A stretch of 64,000 nt of DNA from Microbacterium sp. BR1 (GTDB taxonomy: Bacteria > Actinomycetota > Actinomycetes > Actinomycetales > Microbacteriaceae): positions 310,001 through 374,000 of the forward strand of contig NZ_NMUN01000010.1 in assembly GCF_002812725.1 (NCBI RefSeq). Direction: 5' to 3'. Under the pieces are notes generated by a model, which did not search any database, was not told the origin of the DNA, and saw nothing but the letters and a program-made list of their open reading frames with translations. How positions within the stretch are numbered: the stretch's first letter is position 1; each line of letters opens with the position of its first letter. The position numbers were made by a program, and so were the translations under genes. Below are positions 51,145 through 59,933 of this stretch, piece after piece.

Positions 51145-52620
51145 CTAAGCGGTGTCGCGACCGAGGGCCTCGAGGAACCGCAGCCAGACCTCGCTCAGCG
51201 TCGGGTACGAGGGCACCGCGTGCCACAGGCGCTCGATCGGAACCTCCCCGACGACCGCGATCGTCGCCGAGTGGAGAAGATCCGCGACACCGGCCCCCAC
51301 GAAGGTCGCCCCGACAACCGTGCGGGTCTTCGGATCGACGATTAGGCGCGCCTGCCCGGTGTAGCCCTTCGCGGTGACGGAGGCTCCGGCGATGTTGTGC
51401 AGGTCGTAGTCGACGACTTTCACCTCGCGGCCGGCACGCTCGGCCTCGGCCGCCGTGATGCCCACGGCCGCGACCTCGGGCTCGGTGAAGACGACCTGCG
51501 GCACGGCGGCGTGGTCCGCGGTCGCGACGTGACGACCCCAGGGGGCGTCGTCGATCGGCTGTCCGAGGGCTCTGGCCGCGATGACGTCCCCGGCGGCACG
51601 CGCCTGGTACTTGCCCTGGTGCGTCAGCAGCACCCGGCCGTTCACGTCCCCGACCGCGTACAGCCAGCCGGGCTCGTCGCCCTCGGCGCCGACCGGCTTT
51701 CCGTCCGCGTCGAGCGCCCGCAGGGTGTCGTCCGTCCGGAGGGAGCGTCCCGCCTCCAGCCCGATCGAATCGAGCCCGATGTCGTCCGTGCGGGGGCGGC
51801 GTCCCGTGGCGATCAGGATCTCGTCGGCGTGCAGCACCTCGCTGTCGGGGGAGTCGCCGAGAGAGACGGTGAGTGAGCCATCCGCTGTACGTTCGACGCG
51901 CGTTGCGGATGTTCCGGTACGCACGTCGACCCCCGCGTCGCGCAAGGCGGCGAGCACGAGTTCGCCCGCGAACGGTTCGTTCGACGTGAGGAGTGCATCG
52001 CCGCGGACGAGCATCGTCACCTTCGCGCCGAGGCTCGAGAAAGCCGTCGCGAACTCGGCGGCCACGACCCCGCCGCCCACGATTACGAGGCGCTCCGGCA
52101 CGATCTGGACGGCCGCGGCCTCGCGGTTCGTCCACGGGGATGCGTCGGTGAGCCCGGGAATGTCGGGAATGATCGCGGACGTCCCCGTGCAGACCGCGAC
52201 CGCGTGGCGTGCGACGAGCGTCTCGACGGAGCCATCCGGAGCCGTCACCTCGATGCGGCGCGCACCGGCGATCCGACCGTGTCCGCGGACGAGGGTGATG
52301 CCCGCGCTGTCGAGCCACGACACCTGGCCCGCGTCATCCCACCCCGACGTCGCGGTGTCGCGGAAGTGCAGCGCGGCCTCGACGTCGAGGGGTGCGCCGA
52401 ACGCCTCGCGCGCGCCGGGGACGCTCCGCGCCGCACGCAGGGCGGCCCCCGGTCGCAGCAGGGCCTTGGTCGGCATGCACGCCCAGTACGAGCACTCGCC
52501 GCCCACCAACTCGCCCTCGACGATCGCGGCGGTCAGTCCGCCCTGCACCGCACGATCCGCGACGTTCTCGCCCACGGGTCCCGCACCGATCACCACGACA
52601 TCGAACACGCGCTCGCTCAT
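51145..52620 (-). CDS. pyridine nucleotide-disulfide oxidoreductase (dihydrolipoamide dehydrogenase family)
   Basis: A 491-residue flavoprotein. The FAD site VIGAGPVGENVADRA begins near residue 10, the redox-active pair is C-S-Y-W-A-C in GGECSYWACMPTKALLRPG near residue 45, and the NAD site is VGGGVVAAEFATAF near 180. The two-residue-different spacing (C-x4-C) is that of lipoamide dehydrogenase and mycothione reductase relatives. No lipoyl partner genes are near. TAGCAT lies 6 bases before the ATG, a leaderless arrangement. Substrate unknown: a quinone, mycothione or soluble dye-type acceptor are possible. Confidence 0.82.
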   Translation of the reverse strand: MSERVFDVVVIGAGPVGENVADRAVQGGLTAAIVEGELVGGECSYWACMPTKALLRPGAALRAARSVPGAREAFGAPLDVEAALHFRDTATSGWDDAGQVSWLDSAGITLVRGHGRIAGARRIEVTAPDGSVETLVARHAVAVCTGTSAIIPDIPGLTDASPWTNREAAAVQIVPERLVIVGGGVVAAEFATAFSSLGAKVTMLVRGDALLTSNEPFAGELVLAALRDAGVDVRTGTSATRVERTADGSLTVSLGDSPDSEVLHADEILIATGRRPRTDDIGLDSIGLEAGRSLRTDDTLRALDADGKPVGAEGDEPGWLYAVGDVNGRVLLTHQGKYQARAAGDVIAARALGQPIDDAPWGRHVATADHAAVPQVVFTEPEVAAVGITAAEAERAGREVKVVDYDLHNIAGASVTAKGYTGQARLIVDPKTRTVVGATFVGAGVADLLHSATIAVVGEVPIERLWHAVPSYPTLSEVWLRFLEALGRDTA

Positions 52621-52626
52621 CCTCCG

Positions 52627-52632
52627 ATGCTA
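52627..52632 (-). promoter_or_regulatory. -10 box TAGCAT of disulfide reductase gene
   Basis: TAGCAT on the minus strand ends 6 bases before the ATG at 52620; the intervening CGGAGG is too close to act as a ribosome site, so the mRNA is probably leaderless. Confidence 0.5.
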
Positions 52633-52692
52633 GGCCTGCGGGTGCGCCCGTGGGCGGGTCTTACCCTGGCGGTCCCACAGAGCGCCCCGGAC

Positions 52693-52698
52693 TAAGAT
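52693..52698 (+). promoter_or_regulatory. -10 box TAAGAT of glyS
   Basis: TAAGAT is the best -10 candidate in the 196-base gap. The -35 is not clear. It would give a leader of about 110 bases that includes a short open frame. Confidence 0.45.
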
Positions 52699-52707
52699 CG
52701 AGAAAGG

Positions 52708-52755
52708 ATGCGCGGCTCTGCCGCTCCCGTGATGACAGCCCCGCCGCGCCCGTGA
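52708..52755 (+). CDS. possible 15-codon leader peptide ahead of glyS
   Basis: An ATG preceded by GAGAAAGG opens a 15-residue frame ([15 protein letters not shown]) in the glyS leader. It has only one glycine codon, so a classical glycine attenuator is unlikely. It may be fortuitous. Confidence 0.2.
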   Translation: MRGSAAPVMTAPPRP

Positions 52756-52816
52756 TCTCGCGCTCTGCGCCCACACTCATCTCGCCCCCGACCCCACCCC
52801 GACCATTGGAGCCACC

Positions 52817-54202
52817 ATGGCCGAACAGTCCCGCCTCGATAAGGTCATCGCCCTCGCCCGCCACCGCGGCTTCGTGTTCCAGGCCGGTGAGATCTACGGC
52901 GGCTCGCGCTCGGCCTGGGACTACGGGCCCCTCGGCACCGAGTTGAAAGAGAACATCCGCCGCCAGTGGTGGCAGACGTTCGTGCGCGGCCGGGGCGACA
53001 TGGTCGGCCTCGACTCGTCGATCATCCTGCCCAAGCGCGTGTGGGAGGCATCCGGTCACGTCGCGACGTTCACCGACCCGCTCGTGGAGTGCCTGCACTG
53101 TCACAAGCGCTTCCGCGCCGACAACCTGATCGAGGACTTCGAGGCACGCAAGGGCCGTGCGGCCGAGAACGGACTCGCGGATGTCCCGTGCCCGAACTGC
53201 GGCACGAAGGGTCAGTACACCGAGCCGCGCGCGTTCTCTGGCCTGGTGAAGTCCTACCTCGGCGTCGTCGATGACGAGTCGGGCCTGTACTACCTGCGCC
53301 CCGAGACGGCGCAGGGCATCTTCGTGAACTTCACGAACGTGCTCACGGCATCGCGCAAGAAGCCGCCGTTCGGCATCGGCCAGGTCGGCAAGTCGTTCCG
53401 CAACGAGATCACGCCGGGTAACTTCATCTTCCGCACGCGCGAGTTCGAACAGATGGAGATCGAGTTCTTCACGCCCCCCGCCGAGGCGCAGGAGTGGTTC
53501 GAGCACTGGGTCGAGGCGTGCTGGGACTGGTTCATCGATCTCGGTATCGACCCCGACAACATGCGCCGCTACGACGTGCCGGAGGAGGACCGCGCGCACT
53601 ACTCCGCCGGCACGATCGACGTCGAGTATGCCTTCGGGTTCCCGGGCAAGCAGTGGGGTGAGCTGATGGGTGTGGCCAACCGCACCGACTACGACCTCAC
53701 GAGCCACAGCGAGGCATCCGGTCAGAGCCTGTCGTACTTCGACCAGGCGACCGGCGAGCGCTACACGCCGTACGTGATCGAGCCCTCGTTCGGTCTGACG
53801 CGCGCGATGATGGCGTTCCTCGTCGACGCGTACCGCGAAGAGCAGGTGCCGAACGCTAAGGGCGGAACCGACACCCGCACGGTGCTGGGCCTGGACCCGC
53901 GCCTCGCGCCGATCAAGGTCGCCGTTCTCCCGCTGTCTCGCAACGAGCAGCTCTCGCCGATCGCGCGCGAGCTCGCCGCCGACCTGCGCGGCAACTGGAA
54001 CATCGACTTCGACGACGCCGGCGCGATCGGCCGCCGGTACCGCCGCCAGGACGAGATCGGAACCCCGTTCTGCGTCACGGTCGACTTCGACTCGCTCGAG
54101 GATCGCGCGGTCACGGTGCGCGACCGCGACACGATGGCCCAGGAGCGCGTTCCGCTGGCCGAGGTCTACGCCTACCTCGCCGAGCGCCTGCGCGGCGCCT
54201 GA
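52817..54202 (+). CDS. glyS: glycyl-tRNA synthetase
   Basis: A 461-residue class II dimeric (eukaryote-like) glycyl-tRNA synthetase, charging tRNA-Gly. [20 protein letters not shown] begins motif 1 near residue 25. A zinc-type insertion has C-L-H-C near 92 and C-P-N-C near 133. Motif 2 [24 protein letters not shown] lies near 195, and motif 3 [14 protein letters not shown] near 330. The C-terminal anticodon-binding domain starts with [11 protein letters not shown]. It is a normal-length core gene. Its neighbours have no functional link. Confidence 0.96.
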   Translation: MAEQSRLDKVIALARHRGFVFQAGEIYGGSRSAWDYGPLGTELKENIRRQWWQTFVRGRGDMVGLDSSIILPKRVWEASGHVATFTDPLVECLHCHKRFRADNLIEDFEARKGRAAENGLADVPCPNCGTKGQYTEPRAFSGLVKSYLGVVDDESGLYYLRPETAQGIFVNFTNVLTASRKKPPFGIGQVGKSFRNEITPGNFIFRTREFEQMEIEFFTPPAEAQEWFEHWVEACWDWFIDLGIDPDNMRRYDVPEEDRAHYSAGTIDVEYAFGFPGKQWGELMGVANRTDYDLTSHSEASGQSLSYFDQATGERYTPYVIEPSFGLTRAMMAFLVDAYREEQVPNAKGGTDTRTVLGLDPRLAPIKVAVLPLSRNEQLSPIARELAADLRGNWNIDFDDAGAIGRRYRRQDEIGTPFCVTVDFDSLEDRAVTVRDRDTMAQERVPLAEVYAYLAERLRGA

Positions 54203-54217
54203 CCCGCACCCGCGGCG

Positions 54218-54327
54218 TGCTCCTGCAGGAGCATGGCGCCCCCGGCATCCGCGTCCTCCCTCGCCGAGTCCGCCCGTTGTTGCCGAGTCCGTCCGTTCTT
54301 CGCGGTGAGCAAGCGGCGGACTCGGCG
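54218..54327 (+). terminator. glyS 3' region with palindrome and competing inverted repeats
   Basis: TGCTCCTGCAGGAGCA (54218-54233) is a 16-base perfect palindrome 15 bases after glyS. Further on, CGCCGAGTCCGCC (54262-54274) pairs perfectly with 54315-54327, and a second partial copy of the left arm (54282-54291) could pair with the same right arm. Either could terminate glyS or attenuate the exporter genes. Confidence 0.45.
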
Positions 54328-54364
54328 CTAAGCGGCGAGCTCGGCGTTCGTCGCGCGCACGGTC

Positions 54365-54424
54365 GTGACAGCGAGGGATGCCTCGTGACAGCGCCCGGGC
54401 CCGCGTGACAGCGGGGTGACAGCG
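54365..54424 (+). promoter_or_regulatory. four GTGACAGCG direct repeats upstream of the DrrAB-type genes
   Basis: Identical 9-base units start at 54365, 54385, 54405 and 54416 (spacings 20, 20 and 11). The last two give heptamers separated by 4 bases, the 11-base period bound by SARP regulators. CATCAT (54434-54439) lies 9 bases downstream as a possible -10. A SARP-type regulator gene lies 1.9 kb away. Confidence 0.55.
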
Positions 54425-54467
54425 CCCGCGGCGCATCATGGTGCGACGCCACAGAAAGGCACACACC

Positions 54468-55490
54468 ATGACCCAATACACCTACGCCGTCGAGGCCGCG
54501 GGACTCGTGAAGTCCTTCGGCTCGAACCGCGCCGTGGACGGCGTCGATCTCGTCGTCGAGGCGGGAACCGTCTACGGCGTGCTCGGCCCGAACGGGGCCG
54601 GCAAGACCACGACGATCAGCATGCTCGCGACGCTCCTGCGACCGGATGCCGGGACGGCCCGCATCTTCGGCCACGACGTGGCGCGCGAGCCCCAGATCGT
54701 GCGACAGCTGATCGGCCTGACGGGACAGTTCGCGTCGGTCGACGACAAGCTGTCGGCCACCGAGAACCTGATGATCTTCTCGCGCCTGCTGGGACTCTCG
54801 CGCGCGGATGCGAAGCGCCGCACGCGAGATCTGCTCGAGGAGTTCCACCTCACCGAGGCCGCATCGCGACCTCTCGCCAAATTCTCGGGCGGCATGCGCC
54901 GCCGGCTCGACCTCGCCGCATCCCTCATCGCCCAGCCGCCGCTCATCTTCCTCGACGAACCGACGACGGGTCTCGACCCCCGCACGCGCGGGCAAATGTG
55001 GGACACGATCCGGCGCCTCGTCGCCTCGGGCTCGACGGTGCTCCTCACGACGCAATACCTGGATGAGGCCGACCAGCTCGCCGACCGGATCGCGGTCATC
55101 GACGAGGGGCGCGTCGTCGCCGAGGGAACCGCGCTCGAACTGAAGGCATCCGTCGGCCAGGCCTCGCTCATCCTGCGGCTGCGACCCGGGTCGTCCATCG
55201 AGGACGCGGCACGCGTCGTTTCGCGCGTGCTCGGTGTCGACGCGATCGTCTCGCCCGAGGCCGGACGCCTCACGGTGCCGATGAGCGATCCCGATCGCGT
55301 CGCCGACCTCCTGCTCGCGTTCCGCGACGAGCGCCTGCACCTGACCGAGATGAGCGTGCAGCAGCCGACGCTCGACGAGGTCTTCCTCGCCCTGACCGGC
55401 AAGGGCATCCCCGCCGACGATGTCGCGGCCCACGATCCGGGCGCGGCCGAGTCCCCGGCCGAAGCGACCCACGAAGGAGTACGCGCATGA
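54468..55490 (+). CDS. DrrA-type ABC exporter ATPase
   Basis: A 340-residue ATPase of the daunorubicin-resistance family. Walker A is GPNGAGKTT near residue 41, the signature is FSGGMRRRLDLAASL near 143, Walker B with LIFLDEPTTGLDPRTR near 162, and a C-terminal domain of about 100 residues typical of DrrA. AGAAAGG lies 8 bases before the ATG. The stop overlaps the permease start (ATGA). It should energise export of a drug or lipid-like compound together with the next protein. Repeated motifs upstream suggest activation by a SARP protein. Confidence 0.87.
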   Translation: MTQYTYAVEAAGLVKSFGSNRAVDGVDLVVEAGTVYGVLGPNGAGKTTTISMLATLLRPDAGTARIFGHDVAREPQIVRQLIGLTGQFASVDDKLSATENLMIFSRLLGLSRADAKRRTRDLLEEFHLTEAASRPLAKFSGGMRRRLDLAASLIAQPPLIFLDEPTTGLDPRTRGQMWDTIRRLVASGSTVLLTTQYLDEADQLADRIAVIDEGRVVAEGTALELKASVGQASLILRLRPGSSIEDAARVVSRVLGVDAIVSPEAGRLTVPMSDPDRVADLLLAFRDERLHLTEMSVQQPTLDEVFLALTGKGIPADDVAAHDPGAAESPAEATHEGVRA

Positions 55491-56305
55491 GCGCCACCAC
55501 AGCAACCCTCACGCGTGCCGGCGGGCGTCCGCTCGTCAACCACGCGAGCCTGCGTCAGACGCTGGCCAACACCTTCACCATGGCCGGCCGTGGCCTGCTG
55601 AAGATCCGGCGCACGCCCGAGCAGCTCATCGACGTGACCGTCCAGCCGATCCTGTTCACCGTGATGTTCACCTACATCTTCGGCGGCGCGATCTCGGGCG
55701 ACGTGCAGAGCTACCTGCCGATCATCATCCCCGGCATCCTCGTCCAGACGGTCATCACGACCTCCGTCGTCACCGGCGTCCAGCTGCGCGAAGACATGGA
55801 CAAGGGGGTCTTCGACCGGTTCCGATCCCTGCCGATCGCCCGCATCGCGCCGCTGTCGGGGGCCCTGCTCGCCGACACCGTGCGCTACGCGATCGCCACG
55901 ACGCTGACGTTCACGATGGGATTCATCATGGGATTCCGTCCCGTGAGCCTGGGCGCCGTGGTCGTCGCGGGACTCCTCGTGATCGTGTGCGCCTGGGCGC
56001 TCAGCTGGATCTTCGCGTTCTTCGGCGTGATCGCCCGGTCGGCGGGCTCGGTGCAGGGAATCTCGTTCCTGATCCTGTTCCCCCTGACGTTCCTCTCCAA
56101 CGCCTTCGTCCCGGCCGACACGATGCCGGGCTGGCTGCAGTGGTTCGTGAACATCAACCCCGTCTCGCATCTGGTGACCGCCGTTCGCGACCTGGTGAAC
56201 GCCGGGACGTTCGGCGGCGATGTGTGGCTCGCCCTGCTGGGGGCCGCGGTCGTCGTTGCGGTGTTCGCGCCGCTCACGGTCCGCGCCTACATGCGCAAGG
56301 CCTGA
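55487..56305 (+). CDS. DrrB-type ABC exporter permease
   Basis: A 272-residue ABC-2-type permease with six membrane segments. The N-terminal cytoplasmic helix contains GRGLLKIRRTPEQLIDVTVQP, and the region around GVQLREDMDKGVFDRFRSLPIAR (near 105) is the conserved loop of DrrB proteins. FLSNAFVPADTMPGWLQWF near 205 is likewise typical. It forms the pore for the DrrA-type ATPase. It converges on the SARP regulator gene with 23 bases between the stops. Confidence 0.87.
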   Translation: MSATTATLTRAGGRPLVNHASLRQTLANTFTMAGRGLLKIRRTPEQLIDVTVQPILFTVMFTYIFGGAISGDVQSYLPIIIPGILVQTVITTSVVTGVQLREDMDKGVFDRFRSLPIARIAPLSGALLADTVRYAIATTLTFTMGFIMGFRPVSLGAVVVAGLLVIVCAWALSWIFAFFGVIARSAGSVQGISFLILFPLTFLSNAFVPADTMPGWLQWFVNINPVSHLVTAVRDLVNAGTFGGDVWLALLGAAVVVAVFAPLTVRAYMRKA

Positions 56306-56328
56306 ACCGCGCCGGCTTCAGGTCGGCG

Positions 56329-59202
56329 TCAGAGCAGGAGCGCCAGCAGCGACTCCGGGTCGGGGGCGTCGGGATCCGTCGGGATCTCCGGCGCCCCCTC
56401 GTCGTCGAGGCGGCGACGCAGGCGGGCGATGAACGGGTCGCTCTCGTCAGGCCCACCGCGCAACCTGTCGGCCGTGACGAGCGCCTGCCGGGCGGCGACC
56501 GGCTCACCCGTCTCCGTCAGCCACGCGGCGATGCTCACCACGACGTCGGCGATGATCGGCTGGTCACCCGTACGAAGGGCGACCGGAAGAGCCACGCGCA
56601 GCGCATCGCGCGCCTCGTCGGGGCGTCCCGCCATCACGTGTGCCTGAGCCCGTTTCGAGTGGCCCCACGCCGTCAGCTGTTCGGGGATCGACTGCGCGGG
56701 TTCGAAGACGCGCTCCAGGGCGCGTAGCGCTGCGTCCGCTTCGCCGGAGGCGATGTCGACGGATGCTTGCACGTAGGCGACCTGCGTGCGCACCCGGTCG
56801 CCTCCCGCCGCGTCTGCGATCTCGATGAGTTGCGCGAGTCGCGCGCGGGCCTCGTCCATCCGTCCCATCCGCAGCAGCACTCCTACGCACTGCGCGCGTT
56901 GCTGCACGATGTCCCAGGGCGTGGCGAGGCCTTCCAATCCGGGTGTCGCGGCGTCGGAGATCGCGAGCGCCTCGTCGAGCCGCCCGTTCAGGACGAGCCA
57001 CTCGGCGCGCATCTGGCTCGCCAGCGCCGTGCCCCACGGGTCGCCGATGCGCCGGAAGGTGTCCAGCGCGGTCTCGGACGTGACGCCGAGAGTCTCGAGG
57101 TCTCCGTCGTTCTGAGCGGCCGCCGCCCGCATGACGGCGACCAGTCCGCGGGTCCATTCGGGCGCGTCCGCGTCGAGCACGTCATGGATGACGTAGCTCC
57201 GCGACCATCCCTTCGCGCGGTCCGGGTCGCGCGGGATCTCGATCAGGGCCGGAAGGAGCGCGGGCAGCGCCTGTGTCAGGTCCGACGGATGTCGCGCCGC
57301 CGCGGCGATGATGTCGTCGGCTCGCCGCGCGAGGCGCTCGATGCTGTCGGGAGTCGACTCGCCGCGCTCCAGGCGGAACACCTCGACACCCAGGGCAACG
57401 GCACTCAGCATGACCTCGGGTTCGGACTCCAGGGCAACGGCCGCGGGCGCGAAGGCGGTCAGCGCCGTCTGGATCTCGTCCATCCGCTCGCGCATCATCC
57501 AGACCCACAGTTGTCCCCGCGCCAGAGAGACGCCGAGCCGGGTGTCGCCGGCGGTCGCGCACCACCGGGTGGCCGCGACGAGGTTGTCCTCGTTGGCGTC
57601 GAACCAGGCCACGGCCGAGCGGACGTCACGGCCGCGCGTTCGCGCGTCGTGGCCGAGTGCGAGTTCGGCCATGACCGTCGCCTGCCGACGGTTGGCCCCT
57701 TCCAGCGTCCCGTCCTCGCGGAGCCGGTCGCGCCCGTAGTCGCGGACCGTTTCGAGCATCCGATACCGACCTTCGCTGCGGCGCAGCAGGGATCGATCCA
57801 CGAGGGCATCGACATCGGCGGCCGCGACCGCCAGACGGGGGGCGATCCCCTCGAGATCCTCCGCACCGACGCCGTCGGGAAAGACCGCGATCGCCATGAG
57901 CGCCGTGCGCTCTCCCGGCGACAGCATGTCCCAGCTCCAGTCGATGAGCGCCCGCAGCGTCTGGTGCCGGGTATCCCCGACACGCGTCGCGGACCTCAGC
58001 AGCGTGAATCGGTCGTCCAGGCCGCGATCGATCTCGGCGAACGTGAGAGTGCGCGTCTTCGCGGCGGCGAGCTCGATGGCGAGCGGCAGCCCGTCCAAGC
58101 GCGCGACGATCCGCGTCGCCTCCGCGACCTCGGCGCCGTGCGGTGGTGTGCCCCGCGCGGCGCGCACGCGGCGGGCGAAGAGCTCCTCGCCGTCCTCCGG
58201 GGAGAGTGGACCGAGATCGACGAAGGCCTCGCCCGTCACGCCGAGGGGCTCGCGGCTGGTCGCGAGGATGCGCACGCCCGGCACGGCGAGCAGGATGTCG
58301 CGCGCGACGGTCGCGGCCGCCCCCGCGATGTGCTCGCAGTTGTCCAGCACGAGCAGCATCTCGCGCCCGCGTAGGGCCTGCAGGGTGCGTTCGCGGGGCG
58401 TGGCGGGCACGTTCGTCGTCTCCGCGACACGCATCCGACGCCCCACGGCTCCGTCGAGGGCGTTCCAGATCTCGCCGCGCGTGACCGGAGCGAGCTCGAC
58501 GAACAGGGAGCCGGGCCGGCGGCGCGCGGTCTCGAGGGCCAAGGTGGTCTTGCCCGCTCCGCCCGGGCCGAGAAGCGTCACCAGGCGCTCGGTGTCCAGC
58601 TGGGTCGCGATCAGGTCCAGTTCGTCGTGCCGACCGACCAGGGCGGTGAGGGGCGCGGGCACGGGGTCCGTATCGAGGACGACCGGTCGCGGGGAGTCGA
58701 CCGCCGCGAGGCGCAGCGCGTGCGCACGGTCGTCGCGCAGGTCTTGCAGCACCCACGCGAAGCCGTCGCCGGGCGTCCAGGGCTCGCTGGCCCACAGCGC
58801 GAGGGCCGCGCGTGCGAGTGCGGCACCCGTGGCCGGGTCCGCACGCCGGGCCTCCTCCACCGTGTCCTGGAACTGCACGATGTCGACGTCCGAGCGGGAC
58901 GCGTTCAGCCGATACCCGCCCGGTACCGCTTCGAGTGCACCCTCGGGAAGCTCACGGCGCAGGCGCGACGCGAGCGACTGCAGCGATGCCCGCGGGTCCG
59001 CCGGGCGATCCTCGGGCCAGATGTCCTCGGTGAGCGTGCGGTAGCTGACATCCGTTCCCGCGTCGAGGGCGAGCCGGAACAGCAGCGCCTCTTGGCCGCG
59101 ACCGCGCACGACCACCGCGGCGCCGTCCGCCTCGATCGCGAATCCCCCGAAGAACTGCAGACGCATGTCTCGCCGCGCGGTGCCCCGGGGGACCGCGTTC
59201 AC
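56329..59202 (-). CDS. SARP-type regulator with NB-ARC-like ATPase and TPR region
   Basis: A 957-residue regulator. Residues about 13-100 form an OmpR-like winged helix (LQFFGGFAIEADG at the start, LQSLASRLRRELP). A shortened BTAD-like part follows to about 165. An ATPase domain has Walker A LGPGGAGKTT (212-220), Walker B with MLLVLDNCEHI near 290 and ATSREPLGV near 325. About 400 C-terminal residues are helical and TPR-like. The GTG at 59202 overlaps the stop of the upstream repair gene; ATG 59166 is an alternative start beginning directly at the DNA-binding domain. It probably activates the DrrAB-type exporter through the nearby direct repeats. Confidence 0.85.
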   Translation of the reverse strand: MNAVPRGTARRDMRLQFFGGFAIEADGAAVVVRGRGQEALLFRLALDAGTDVSYRTLTEDIWPEDRPADPRASLQSLASRLRRELPEGALEAVPGGYRLNASRSDVDIVQFQDTVEEARRADPATGAALARAALALWASEPWTPGDGFAWVLQDLRDDRAHALRLAAVDSPRPVVLDTDPVPAPLTALVGRHDELDLIATQLDTERLVTLLGPGGAGKTTLALETARRRPGSLFVELAPVTRGEIWNALDGAVGRRMRVAETTNVPATPRERTLQALRGREMLLVLDNCEHIAGAAATVARDILLAVPGVRILATSREPLGVTGEAFVDLGPLSPEDGEELFARRVRAARGTPPHGAEVAEATRIVARLDGLPLAIELAAAKTRTLTFAEIDRGLDDRFTLLRSATRVGDTRHQTLRALIDWSWDMLSPGERTALMAIAVFPDGVGAEDLEGIAPRLAVAAADVDALVDRSLLRRSEGRYRMLETVRDYGRDRLREDGTLEGANRRQATVMAELALGHDARTRGRDVRSAVAWFDANEDNLVAATRWCATAGDTRLGVSLARGQLWVWMMRERMDEIQTALTAFAPAAVALESEPEVMLSAVALGVEVFRLERGESTPDSIERLARRADDIIAAAARHPSDLTQALPALLPALIEIPRDPDRAKGWSRSYVIHDVLDADAPEWTRGLVAVMRAAAAQNDGDLETLGVTSETALDTFRRIGDPWGTALASQMRAEWLVLNGRLDEALAISDAATPGLEGLATPWDIVQQRAQCVGVLLRMGRMDEARARLAQLIEIADAAGGDRVRTQVAYVQASVDIASGEADAALRALERVFEPAQSIPEQLTAWGHSKRAQAHVMAGRPDEARDALRVALPVALRTGDQPIIADVVVSIAAWLTETGEPVAARQALVTADRLRGGPDESDPFIARLRRRLDDEGAPEIPTDPDAPDPESLLALLL

Positions 59203-59767
59203 GCCTTCTTCGCGGCGGCTTTCGCCGCCTGCTTGTGCGCGCGCACCTTCAGCAGCGACTCCGGGCTGACGATGTCGGCGACGCTGCGGAACGAACCGTC
59301 CTCGCCGTACGGAGCGGATGCCTCACGCCACCCTCTCCCGCGTACCCGTACTGTTTGCCGAGCAGCGCGAGGAAGATCTTCGCCTTCTGCTCGCCGAACC
59401 CGGGCAGAGCCTTGAGGCGCTTCAGCACCTCGCGCCCGTCGGGGGCATCGCGGGTCCAGATGGCCGAGGCGTCCCCGTCCCAGTCGTCCTTGATCGCGGT
59501 GCAGAGCGACTGCACGCGCCCGGCCATGGATCCCGGGTAGCGGTGCACGGCCGGCGTCTTCTGGAACTCCGCGACGAGCTTCTCCGGGTCATAGCGCGCG
59601 AGGGTCGCGGCGTCGACCGAGCCGACGCGCTCCTGGATCTTGAGCGGCCCCGCGAAGGCCGTCTCCATGGCGACCTGCTGGTCGAGCAGCATGCCGATCA
59701 GCAGGGCCAGCGGGTCATCGCTCAAAAGGCGGTCCGCGGCCGCGTCGCCCGTGATGTGCAGCGTCAT
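59199..59767 (-). pseudogene. HhH-GPD base-excision repair protein, frameshifted
   Basis: The N-terminal 142 residues (DDPLALLIGMLLDQQVAMETAF, then LPGFGEQKAKIFLALLGKQYG with the helix-hairpin-helix) are those of a family of about 190-residue DNA glycosylase-like proteins. After GYAGEG the annotated frame turns into unrelated text, while another frame continues with WREASAPYGEDGSFRSVADI and a lysine/alanine-rich tail to a TGA at 59201-59199. A single missing base near 59328-59335 explains the break. The restored stop overlaps the regulator start. It could be a sequencing error or a true recent mutation. Confidence 0.8.
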
Positions 59768-59837
59768 GCGTTCAGTCTCCCACTCGATCCCACCGGGCGC
59801 TCACCGCGCCCGCGACGAGCGCGCCGACCCACCGCGC

Positions 59838-59930
59838 TCAGCGTGCGACCGGGCCCAGCCGGCGGTTCTCACCGACGACACGGTAGACGTCACGTGCCAG
59901 CGCACCCGACTCGGATGCTGAGCCGGTCAC
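59838..59930 (-). CDS. possible 30-residue small protein downstream of hemA
   Basis: A GTG at 59930 opens 3 bases after the hemA stop and reads 30 residues (containing ARDVYRVVGENRRLGPVAR) to TGA at 59838. Codon choice is GC3-rich and the product has a plausible amphipathic helix. No ribosome site is seen; translation would depend on coupling to hemA. It may be a small gene or the remains of one. Confidence 0.3.
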   Translation of the reverse strand: MTGSASESGALARDVYRVVGENRRLGPVAR

Positions 59931-59933
59931 GGA

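Noticed and set aside
54365..54424. CRISPR or iteron array
   Set aside because: Only four 9-base units with spacings of 20 and 11 bases and no cas or replication gene; a transcription-factor site fits better.
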